From Lactobacillus sp. UBA5804 (GTDB lineage: Bacteria > Bacillota > Bacilli > Lactobacillales > Lactobacillaceae), in NCBI GenBank assembly GCA_002418055.1, contig DIDI01000045.1:1-36014 (forward strand): a stretch of DNA of 36,014 bases, given 5' to 3'. The notes beneath the pieces were generated by a model that saw nothing but the letters and a program-made list of their open reading frames with translations, was not told where the DNA came from and did no database searches. Below, one piece after another: positions 29,439-36,014 of the stretch. The translations under genes and the position numbers were made by a program. Every line of letters starts with the position of its first letter. Positions within the stretch are counted from its first letter, which is position 1.

Positions 29439-31872
29439 TATTCAACATTTTGGCCAATTTTCAGCTCAAAAATTTGATTTAGATGCTGGCGCCAGTAGCC
29501 TCTTTTACGGCGAAAATGAAGCTGGTAAAAGTACGATTGTCGCCTTTATTAAGCAGGTTTTGTTTGGCTTTCATCTTAAATCACAGGCGAGCGCATTCTT
29601 TGAAGATTATCAGCCACTCGCACATGTTAGTCCAATGGGTGGAAGCTTGACTTTTGTTGATGAGGGTCATCAATGGGAGCTTACACGGTTGTGGGCCAAA
29701 GGCGATAAGAGTAAAAAAGGCCTGCTGGTTGTTAAAGACCATGGACAGGTTGTACCTGAAGCTTTATTTTTTGAGCGAATTCATCAAATTGATGGTGATT
29801 TTTATACCAGTAATTTTATTTTTAACCAAGATTTGCTTCGGCAGGTTGAAAGCTTAAGCCAAGGTGATTTACTCGAACGCATTTATTATTTAGGGGCGGC
29901 TAATTCAACGGAATTCTTAACATTACGAGACGGTTTGGCTAAGGAGGCAGGTCAGCGTTTCAAAAAAAGCGGTAAAAAACCACCGGTGAATCAAGCTTTA
30001 ACCTTAGTCGCTGATAAAAAGGCTGACTTGCTTGCCAATCAGACGCAATTTGCAACCTATAGGCAAGAAGAGACTATTCACCGACAGCATGCGGCCAAAC
30101 TTCAAGAAATCACCACTAAGTTAACCGCCATTGAACAACAGCAAACCGAAATTACCCGTTTGTCGAGTAAAATGGTCACTTATGAGTCTTATGTTGAACT
30201 CAAAAAAAACCAGCAGCAGCTGTCATTTGATCCGGTGGCTTATCAACGTGTGCAAACATTGAACGCTGAATATAAAAGTTTACAGGCTAAATTGAGTGAA
30301 CTTAAGACAGTTCTCAAGGCGCCTAGTATGACGTTTGATGAAACAGCAGCTGAATCCTTGTTACAGCAAAAAGCAGCCTTGTTACAGTGGCAAGCACAAC
30401 TTGCTAGCAATCAACGTCAGCAACAGGAGACTGATGCTGCACAGGCAGAATTACGCACATTAAATCCAGAATTAACGCAATTAGTAGGGGCCGATCAAGC
30501 TAAATTACAACAGTTGCGTCAAGATTATGAGACCACGCTTGGACCTGTCGAAACCACCTCTAAGACAGCAATCACTGGCTGGTTATTTGCTGCTGGACTT
30601 GGACTAGGTGGACTAGTTTTGGGCGTGCTACTCCAGCCTGTCTGGTTTGGGTTAATGGCATTTGGGTTAGCCATTGCTGGCTGGCAATGGTCGCACCAGC
30701 AGCACCAGCTGCGAGCTCAAGCATTAAATCAGAAGAAATGGCAACAGCAGCAGGCGATATTTACTCAGAAATATGGCTTTGAGGCTGGACAAGTGGACCT
30801 TAAGCAGCTATTTGATAAATTGACAACCGATCGTCAGTATGAGCTGACTAAAAAGCGATTGCGGCTTGAGCAGGCCGAATTACAGGAAAATTTATCTAAA
30901 TTAGCAGCGAACCTAGCGGTGGTAACGCAACATCAGCTAGCAATTAGCTTTTCAGCTGTGTTAACGGCCCTTAACCGCCTAGAGCACTATCTAACTGTAT
31001 ACCGTCAAGAGACCGCTCAGCAAGCTCGCTATCGCGAAGAACAGGCTACCACGCAAAGCCAATTGCAAAAGGTGCAACAGCAGCTGATGGCTATTTTGGC
31101 GGCCGCTGGTGTGAGTGACTTAGCTGCTTATCAGGAGCGCTATGTAGCGTATTTACATCAGACTGAGATTGCGACTAAACTAGCGACGCTGAAATCTAGT
31201 TTAGCTGCTGATTTACCACGTTTGAGTCAAACAACGCTGTCTGAATTACAAACTAAACAAACGGTCTTGACAGCGCAAGCAGAAGTTTTGCGTAAGCAAC
31301 AGCGTCAAGTACAACAACAATTGGCTGAAAGTCAGGTGAAGTTAGCTAACTTGGCCGACTCAAAAGCTGTTTTGCATGCAAAACAAGTTTTGGCAAATGC
31401 GGAGAGCCATTTTAGAAGTGAAAGTATTGCCTATTTAGCCTCATTATTAGCAGGCAATTGGCTTAGTCGTTTTTTAGATATTGCATCTAATGAGCGTTTT
31501 CCTAAGATGCTGAAAGCAGCTAAGCAGTATTTTAAAATCATAACGGGTCATAAATATCTTGATATTCTGATCGATTCCAAGCTAACGGTGGTACGAACAG
31601 ATGGGGCAAAGCTCCCTGTTAAGTATTTATCTCGTGGTACGGCAGAACAGCTCTATTTTGCTTTAAAATTAGCTTTTGTCGATCAGATTACAGCAGATAT
31701 TAATTTACCAATCTTAATCGATGACTCTTTCGTCAATTTTGATATGCGGCGAACGCAATATATCCAAGAATTGTTAGCTAGTTTGTCGCAACACCAAGTA
31801 CTAATTTTTACCGCACGTCCAGAGTTACGTGATCAAAGTACCAATCCAATTTTATTAGGAGCAGGGGTATAA
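29419..31872 (+). CDS. yhaN: SMC-like ATPase with central membrane hairpin (YhaN)
   Basis: This 817-residue ATPase has an N-terminal Walker A GENEAGKST (31-39) and a C-terminal signature/Walker B segment (YLSRGTAEQLYFALKL, then LPILIDDSFVNFD). Between them are long Gln/Ala/Leu-rich coiled coils. In the middle, about residues 384-422, two hydrophobic stretches (LFAAGLGLGGLVLGVLL and FGLMAFGLAIAGW) form a membrane hairpin where SMC proteins have a hinge. This layout is known in YhaN of Bacilli. ATG 29419 is chosen with AAGGGA upstream. It probably forms a membrane-tethered nuclease complex with YhaO. It is adjacent to yhaM (2-nt gap). Confidence 0.9.
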   Translation: MKLKQIDIQHFGQFSAQKFDLDAGASSLFYGENEAGKSTIVAFIKQVLFGFHLKSQASAFFEDYQPLAHVSPMGGSLTFVDEGHQWELTRLWAKGDKSKKGLLVVKDHGQVVPEALFFERIHQIDGDFYTSNFIFNQDLLRQVESLSQGDLLERIYYLGAANSTEFLTLRDGLAKEAGQRFKKSGKKPPVNQALTLVADKKADLLANQTQFATYRQEETIHRQHAAKLQEITTKLTAIEQQQTEITRLSSKMVTYESYVELKKNQQQLSFDPVAYQRVQTLNAEYKSLQAKLSELKTVLKAPSMTFDETAAESLLQQKAALLQWQAQLASNQRQQQETDAAQAELRTLNPELTQLVGADQAKLQQLRQDYETTLGPVETTSKTAITGWLFAAGLGLGGLVLGVLLQPVWFGLMAFGLAIAGWQWSHQQHQLRAQALNQKKWQQQQAIFTQKYGFEAGQVDLKQLFDKLTTDRQYELTKKRLRLEQAELQENLSKLAANLAVVTQHQLAISFSAVLTALNRLEHYLTVYRQETAQQARYREEQATTQSQLQKVQQQLMAILAAAGVSDLAAYQERYVAYLHQTEIATKLATLKSSLAADLPRLSQTTLSELQTKQTVLTAQAEVLRKQQRQVQQQLAESQVKLANLADSKAVLHAKQVLANAESHFRSESIAYLASLLAGNWLSRFLDIASNERFPKMLKAAKQYFKIITGHKYLDILIDSKLTVVRTDGAKLPVKYLSRGTAEQLYFALKLAFVDQITADINLPILIDDSFVNFDMRRTQYIQELLASLSQHQVLIFTARPELRDQSTNPILLGAGV

Positions 31873-31874
31873 GC

Positions 31875-32852
31875 ATGTTAAAATCTTTAAAAGATTACAA
31901 TGAAGACGAGGAGTTCGATTTGGTCTTATTGGTGAAGTCTGCACAGTTACGGCAATCTAAAAAGGGACAGCATTATTTAGATTTGCAGCTTGGCGATGAG
32001 TCATGTGAAATAAGAGCGAACTATTGGAATTGTACAGCTGAGACTGCTGAAGCGTTTCGGGTGGGAACTGTGGTACAGGTCAATGGCCAAAAGGAATTCT
32101 ATCAAGATCAGCTGCAATTGAAGTTATTCAGTTTACGATCAGTGAGTCCTGATGAACAAGTTGATTTAACCCGGTTGGTTGCTAGCGCGCCTGAAGCTAG
32201 TAGCGCGATGAAGGATGCCATTGAACGCTATGTCGCTAAAATTACTAACCCTGTCTGGCAGCAGCTAGTGCGTTTCTTACTTGATAAATGGGAAGCTCCC
32301 TTCTATGATTTCCCAGCTGGAAAGATCAATCATCATGCGATTAAAGGTGGACTTGCGTTCCATACCTTGGCAATGTTAAAAGATGCTAAGGCTTTAGCCG
32401 CTAACTATGAGCAGGTTGATTGCGCATTATTATATGCCGGGTGTATTTTACATGATATGGGAAAAGTACTTGAATTTACTGGACCGGTAGCTACCCAATA
32501 TACCGTAGCTGGTAATTTGATTGGGCATTTGGTGCTCATTGATGAGCAAATTATGCTGGCAGCAATCAAGCTCAAATTAGATCCTGAAAGCGAAGCTGTC
32601 TTGTTGCTGCGTCATATGGTTTTAAGTCATCATGGTGAGTTAGAATATGGCTCGCCAAAGCGTCCAGCTTTGCTCGAAGCTGAATTGCTCCACCGCATCG
32701 ATGATTTAGATGCGACGGTCTATGCTGTTACTAAAGCCTTACAGGGGACTAAACCTGGGCAATTTACCGTAGCAATTGGTAGTCAGGCAGGGCGCCGATT
32801 TTATCGACCGCAACACGATGATCGTTTAGCGCAAAGTTCTAAGTTATATTAA
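31875..32852 (+). CDS. yhaM: 3'-5' exoribonuclease YhaM
   Basis: This 325-residue enzyme has an N-terminal OB fold (about 12-90) and an HD domain (about 150-290) with HHAIKGGLAFHT (H163), the core ILHDMGK (H193, D194) and MVLSHHGELEYG. YhaM is a metal-dependent 3' exonuclease that trims RNA ends in Firmicutes and can also act on DNA. It ends the pbp-yhaM run. Length is typical (about 314-330). Confidence 0.93.
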   Translation: MLKSLKDYNEDEEFDLVLLVKSAQLRQSKKGQHYLDLQLGDESCEIRANYWNCTAETAEAFRVGTVVQVNGQKEFYQDQLQLKLFSLRSVSPDEQVDLTRLVASAPEASSAMKDAIERYVAKITNPVWQQLVRFLLDKWEAPFYDFPAGKINHHAIKGGLAFHTLAMLKDAKALAANYEQVDCALLYAGCILHDMGKVLEFTGPVATQYTVAGNLIGHLVLIDEQIMLAAIKLKLDPESEAVLLLRHMVLSHHGELEYGSPKRPALLEAELLHRIDDLDATVYAVTKALQGTKPGQFTVAIGSQAGRRFYRPQHDDRLAQSSKLY

Positions 32853-32904
32853 ATTGCAACCGCGTTTTTTCTAGAACGCTTTAATTACCAGTGGAGGTTT
32901 TTAA

Positions 32905-33219
32905 ATGTTAGTAGTTACGACAGAACAAATTCCAGGAAAGAAATACGAAGTTATCAGTGAAGTCTTTGGTGTCACTACCCAGTCTAAGAATATTGCTAGT
33001 AACTTAGGCGCCAGCTTTAAGAATTTGGTTGGTGGCGAAATTAAAGCTTATACGAAGATGTTACATGAGGCACGTGAAGTTGCGATTGAGCGTTTGATTG
33101 TGGCGGCTACAGAAAAAGGGGCAGACGCGATTGTGATGATGCGCTTTGACTCTGGTTCAATTGCGAGTGATATGCAATCAGTTGTCGCCTATGGGACTGC
33201 AGTCCGTTACGTGGATTAA
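32905..33219 (+). CDS. UPF0145 (YbjQ-like) heavy-metal-binding-domain protein
   Basis: This 104-residue protein matches the YbjQ/UPF0145 family, with the pattern VISEVFGVTTQSKNIASNLGASFKNLVGGEIKAYT and the end ADAIVMMRFD...VVAYGTAV. Members form pentamers and are named for a putative metal-binding domain, but the function is not known. It starts 52 nt after yhaM with GGAGG upstream and has a strong terminator after it. A weak GCGTT/AACGC hairpin lies in the gap. Confidence 0.85.
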   Translation: MLVVTTEQIPGKKYEVISEVFGVTTQSKNIASNLGASFKNLVGGEIKAYTKMLHEAREVAIERLIVAATEKGADAIVMMRFDSGSIASDMQSVVAYGTAVRYVD

Positions 33220-33236
33220 ATCTAAAAGTGCGCATC

Positions 33237-33272
33237 AAAAAACACGACAATCATCGATTGTCGTGTTTTTTG
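33237..33272. terminator. Bidirectional terminator between UPF0145 and prsA
   Basis: A long near-perfect hairpin, AAAAAACACGACAATC/GATTGTCGTGTTTTTT with loop ATC, has A and T tracts on both sides. Confidence 0.93.
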
Positions 33273-33279
33273 ATTTACC

Positions 33280-34194
33280 TTAGTTGGTAGTTTGGGTAGA
33301 AGTTTGACTACTAGTAGTGGTTAGGTATGAGGTTAATGCATCCTTTAAGTCACTATCCTTAATAGAAACATTAGCACGCTTTAAGACCGAGGCAATCACA
33401 CTCTTCATGGTAGCTGAGTTTTGAGCCATCTTAGCATAAAGTTGCTTGTTAATCAGCGCCTTGTTGTTTTTAAGTGCCCCTTTAGACTCACGACTGATCA
33501 TTTTGATGACATGGTAGCCGGAAGTGCTCTTAACTGGACTGGTGGTATATTTACCAGGCTTCAACTTAAATGCTGCGGTCTTGAAGGCGGCATTTAAAGT
33601 GGTGTCAGTTGAGTCAAAACTTGACAACTTACCAGCGTTATTCTTGGTAGTTGTATCTATTGAATATTTTTTAGCTAAGCGAGCAAAGCTTGCACCTTTT
33701 TTCAATTGTTTGATAATGGTATTCGCTTTAGCACTGCTTGAAACTAAAATGTGTTGTACAGTTACTTTTGGAATATAGGTCTTCCAGAAGGCAGCTTGCT
33801 GAGCTGAGCTGATCTTTTTAGTATCCTTAAGTGCGGCTTCTGACAACAGGTTAGTCTTTAAGTTGTCCTTGAAAGTAGCTAACGTTAAACCGTTATAGCT
33901 TAAGATATTAGAGAATGATGAACCATATTGGGTCTTGTATTTGTTGTAGAGTTTATTCACTTGAGCATTTGACACTTTGTTGCCATATTGTGCTTCTAGC
34001 ACGTTATTAATAACCATGCTAGCTAAAGTGGTCTTACCCGCAGATGATTGCTTTAGCTTGTTGTAAAACTGATCTTGGGTAATCTTACCACCTTTGTAAG
34101 ACACCACAGTTTTACTACCTGAACAAGCAGTAAGTGATAAAGCAAAAGCAGCAGTTGCTACAACTGCACCGATTTTTTTGAAATTCAATTTCAT
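33280..34194 (-). CDS. prsA: Foldase lipoprotein PrsA
   Basis: This 304-residue lipoprotein helps exported proteins, including PBPs, fold outside the membrane. The signal ends in lipobox LTAC (C24). The central parvulin-type peptidyl-prolyl isomerase domain (about 140-235) begins at VTVQHILVSSSAKA and includes FARLAKKYSID and SGYHVIKM; helical N- and C-terminal parts flank it. A Ser/Thr/Gln-rich tail ends the protein. GTGGAG precedes the ATG. A -10 TATATT with extended TG is visible upstream on the minus strand (near 34240). It sits 108 nt from the YtxH-like gene, in the hit-prsA-ecs neighbourhood known from Firmicutes. Confidence 0.94.
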   Translation of the reverse strand: MKLNFKKIGAVVATAAFALSLTACSGSKTVVSYKGGKITQDQFYNKLKQSSAGKTTLASMVINNVLEAQYGNKVSNAQVNKLYNKYKTQYGSSFSNILSYNGLTLATFKDNLKTNLLSEAALKDTKKISSAQQAAFWKTYIPKVTVQHILVSSSAKANTIIKQLKKGASFARLAKKYSIDTTTKNNAGKLSSFDSTDTTLNAAFKTAAFKLKPGKYTTSPVKSTSGYHVIKMISRESKGALKNNKALINKQLYAKMAQNSATMKSVIASVLKRANVSIKDSDLKDALTSYLTTTSSQTSTQTTN

Positions 34195-34302
34195 AAATTA
34201 ATCTCCACATTCTTAAAATTTTCAACTTGGACTAATATACCATAATTTTTGATTATAAGATTTGAAATACTGTAAATTCACAGAAACTTCAAACTTTTTT
34301 TA
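34195..34302 (-). promoter_or_regulatory. prsA promoter region
   Basis: On the minus strand the region contains TATAAT and, closer to the gene, TGGTATATT. A clear -35 is not seen. A T-rich run near its far end is not part of an obvious terminator for the upstream genes. Confidence 0.4.
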
Positions 34303-34536
34303 CTAATCCTTAGTTTTTGTATTCACCTTTTGTAGGTTGCTTACTTGTGCGGCTAATTCTTGTTTTGCTAAATTAGCATGTTGAATTGCCTGCTTTAGCT
34401 GGGTACTTTCATGCCGCCAGCTTTCAAATTCAGGTTTTAAATCGGCACCAAGGCGTTTGCCGTCACGATTTTTAAATAGGGATAGGACCACCCCGCTTGC
34501 TAATCCAAAGCTGAGCCCAAAAATAAAGCGATTCAT
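34303..34536 (-). CDS. YtxH-like small membrane protein
   Basis: This 77-residue protein has one N-terminal hydrophobic segment (FIFGLSFGLASGVVLSLF) followed by a charged helical tail (about 25-75) that could form a coiled coil. The topology and place after hit resemble YtxH/general-stress-like small proteins; the function is unknown. Its ATG shares one base with the hit stop codon, so translation is coupled. Confidence 0.7.
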   Translation of the reverse strand: MNRFIFGLSFGLASGVVLSLFKNRDGKRLGADLKPEFESWRHESTQLKQAIQHANLAKQELAAQVSNLQKVNTKTKD

Positions 34537-34976
34537 TATGATACCTCCAAACTCTGTTTAATATCATTGGCTATCTGTTCATAAGCAGCTTGGTCATATT
34601 TAGCTGCATTGTTACGTGTTGGGATAGTTAAACCATCATCAGGAAAACGGGGAATCAAATGGATATGCGAGTGCATCACTACTTGCCCAGCAACTTGACC
34701 ATTATTAGTCATTACATTCATCCCGGTAAAGCGGGCATTGGACTTGAGGATGGCCTTAGCAAGTGTAGGAATATATTGAAGATAGCGCTGAGCATCTTCA
34801 GGCGAATAGCTAAAGAAATTCACTAAATGATTTTTAGGAACTAATAGCACATGGCCAGGATTAACTTGTGAAATATCCAAGAATGCTTTGACATCGTCGT
34901 TTTCAAAGACGGTATAGCTCGGAATCTCACCGCGGATAATTTTACAAAATAAACAATCTGCTTCTAAATGTGACAT
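34536..34976 (-). CDS. hit: HIT-family nucleotide hydrolase
   Basis: This 146-residue protein is a histidine-triad hydrolase or transferase that acts on AMP-linked substrates. The triad VMHSHIHLIPR has H102, H104 and H106, and N-terminal C8 and C11 with H50 may bind zinc, as in the Hit branch of Firmicutes. GAGG precedes the ATG on the minus strand. It diverges from ecsA, as in the ecs-hit region of B. subtilis. The physiological substrate is not known. Confidence 0.93.
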   Translation of the reverse strand: MSHLEADCLFCKIIRGEIPSYTVFENDDVKAFLDISQVNPGHVLLVPKNHLVNFFSYSPEDAQRYLQYIPTLAKAILKSNARFTGMNVMTNNGQVAGQVVMHSHIHLIPRFPDDGLTIPTRNNAAKYDQAAYEQIANDIKQSLEVS

Positions 34977-35004
34977 TATTCAACCTCACTTTTATCACTT
35001 TAGT

Positions 35005-35033
35005 TTCTCATCTTCTTCATGCTATCATATAAG
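35005..35033 (+). promoter_or_regulatory. Promoter of ecsAB
   Basis: TTCTCA (35005-35010) and TATAAG (35028-35033) are 17 nt apart, followed by AAAGGAGGGG before the ecsA start. Confidence 0.6.
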
Positions 35034-35062
35034 TAAGTGAAATTCAGTAAAGGAGGGGCAAT

Positions 35063-35803
35063 ATGTCGCTTGAAATCACACATCTGGTTGGGGGCTATGC
35101 GGGTTTTACCGTGATTAAGGACCTTAATCTGAACATTGCACCTGGCGAGACTTTAGGTCTGATCGGTCTTAATGGTGCCGGGAAGTCCACGACCATTAAG
35201 CATATTTTAGGGTTATTGCCCACTCGGCAAGGTCGGATTGCTTTAAATGAACGAACCTTAGCCGATGATCCAACAGCGTTTAAGCGTCAATTGGCGTATA
35301 TTCCGGAAACGCCAATCTTATATCCAGAACTTACCTTAAAAGAGCATTTACAATTGACGATGCTTAGTTATGGTTTAGCTGAAGCAGAGGCTTGGCCCAA
35401 AGCTCAAAATTTACTGACGCAATTTCGGCTCGCAGATAAATTAGACTGGTTGCCTAGCCATTTTTCGAAGGGGATGCAACAAAAGGTCATGATTGTTTGT
35501 GCCTTTTTAGCAGATACGCCGCTTTTGATTATTGATGAGCCTTTTACTGGTCTTGATCCTTTGGCGGTAACCCGTCTTATTGCACTGATTGAGGTAGCAA
35601 AAGCAGCAGGTAAGATGATTCTTATGACAACGCATGTTTTGGCACAGGCACAGCGGGTTATTTCGAAATATGCGGTGCTGAATCAAGGGATAATTGCGGT
35701 AGTTGGTAGTTTGGCTGAAATTCGCAAGCATTATGGCTTGGCCCCCACTGATTCGTTTGACCTGCTGTATGAGCAGCTTAGCCAGGAGCAAATGCATGGA
35801 TAA
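35063..35803 (+). CDS. ecsA: ABC transporter ATP-binding protein EcsA
   Basis: This 246-residue ATPase has Walker A GLNGAGKST (35-43), signature SKGMQQK (about 134-140) and Walker B LLIIDEPFTGLDPL, with the switch histidine in TTHVLAQAQ. Placed divergently from hit with ecsB following, it is EcsA. The Ecs transporter affects secretion, competence and intramembrane proteolysis by RasP in Bacilli; the transported substance is not firmly known. The last 8 bp overlap ecsB. Confidence 0.93.
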   Translation: MSLEITHLVGGYAGFTVIKDLNLNIAPGETLGLIGLNGAGKSTTIKHILGLLPTRQGRIALNERTLADDPTAFKRQLAYIPETPILYPELTLKEHLQLTMLSYGLAEAEAWPKAQNLLTQFRLADKLDWLPSHFSKGMQQKVMIVCAFLADTPLLIIDEPFTGLDPLAVTRLIALIEVAKAAGKMILMTTHVLAQAQRVISKYAVLNQGIIAVVGSLAEIRKHYGLAPTDSFDLLYEQLSQEQMHG

Positions 35804-36014
35804 ATTAGCGAAAGCACGATTACGCGCTAATCTCAAGCAATCGTTGCAATATTTATCGTTAGTTTTCAATGACTTTTTCGTGCTTGCCTTACTATTTTTG
35901 GTTGGCGCTGTGATGTTTTGGTATGCGCAAAGCTTAAAGCAGCTGACGACTGGAAAATGGTATTATCCTTTATTAGCAGCGCTGTTGTTATGGCTGCCTA
36001 GTCTAACAGGTCGC
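35796..36014 (+). CDS. ecsB: ABC transporter permease EcsB (partial, 5' end)
   Basis: An open frame of 73 codons begins at ATG 35796 and runs off the window. AGGAG (35784-35788) lies 7 nt upstream. It starts MDKLAKARLRANLKQSLQYL, followed by two hydrophobic stretches (FFVLALLFLVGAVMFWYA and YYPLLAALLLWLPSL), as expected for the EcsB membrane protein. The 8-bp overlap with ecsA implies coupled translation. The identity is supported mainly by position. Confidence 0.85.
   Translation, partial: MDKLAKARLRANLKQSLQYLSLVFNDFFVLALLFLVGAVMFWYAQSLKQLTTGKWYYPLLAALLLWLPSLTGR

Noticed and set aside
32860..32885. Possible terminator between yhaM and the UPF0145 gene
   Set aside because: The GCGTT/AACGC stem is only 5 bp with an 8-nt loop and lacks a proper T tract.
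1..36014. CRISPR array, insertion sequences, prophage genes or toxin-antitoxin pairs
   Set aside because: I found no regularly spaced repeats, transposase, integrase, phage structural gene or convincing toxin-antitoxin pair on either strand.

Overview
The window looks like chromosomal DNA of a low-to-moderate G+C Gram-positive bacterium, most likely a homofermentative member of the Lactobacillaceae. The evidence is an SMK-box (SAM-III) riboswitch before metK, T-box leaders before leuS and argS, a class II fructose-bisphosphate aldolase gene, the yhaO-yhaN-yhaM and hit/prsA/ecsAB neighbourhoods, strong GGAGG ribosome sites, and tRNA genes without encoded CCA. I cannot name the species. Almost everything is core or ordinary accessory genome. 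I see no insertion sequence, prophage, CRISPR array or defence island.

Layout. 1-850: the end of a tRNA (probably Asn), tRNA-Ser(GGA), a terminator, and an AT-rich monocistronic Nudix hydrolase that may be a small acquired islet. 850-4331: a MarR regulator with a palindromic operator-like site, then a GlnQHMP-type amino-acid ABC importer. 4350-5673 (minus): a LytTR regulator coupled to a LiaF-like membrane protein, preceded by two 8-bp direct repeats 21 bp apart. 5722-6848: a solo metal-binding lipoprotein with an AdcR-like box at its promoter and a 200-nt leader holding a possible 39-codon ORF. 6874-8392: tRNA-Glu, then SMK box and metK. 8437-11240: a DHA2 drug exporter and two paralogous FabT-like MarR regulators. 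11285-11938 (minus): a PAP2 phosphatase. 12003-16406: T-box, leuS and a MurJ/YtgP-type flippase. 16418-19343: a YtrA-like GntR regulator, an ABC ATPase and membrane partner, and an SPFH protein. 19400-24739: tRNA-Leu(CAG) (minus), dacA, nnrD, T-box, argS and fba. 24748-25608 (minus): an RluA-family pseudouridine synthase. 25760-33272: a class A PBP, a UPF0342 protein, yhaO, yhaN, yhaM and a UPF0145 protein. 33280-34976 (minus): prsA, a YtxH-like protein and hit. 35005-end: ecsA and the start of ecsB.

How the genes work together. Translation supply (metK, leuS, argS and three complete tRNAs) is controlled by three RNA sensors that read SAM or uncharged tRNA. Envelope functions dominate the rest: PBP, DacA, a flippase, PrsA, PAP2 and the LiaF-like stress module. 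Small transcription factors (three MarR, one GntR, one LytTR) sit beside their likely targets, and most have a visible inverted or direct repeat at their own promoter. The least explained region is 5640-5966, where the LytTR repeats, the AdcR-like box and the structured leader lie close together.
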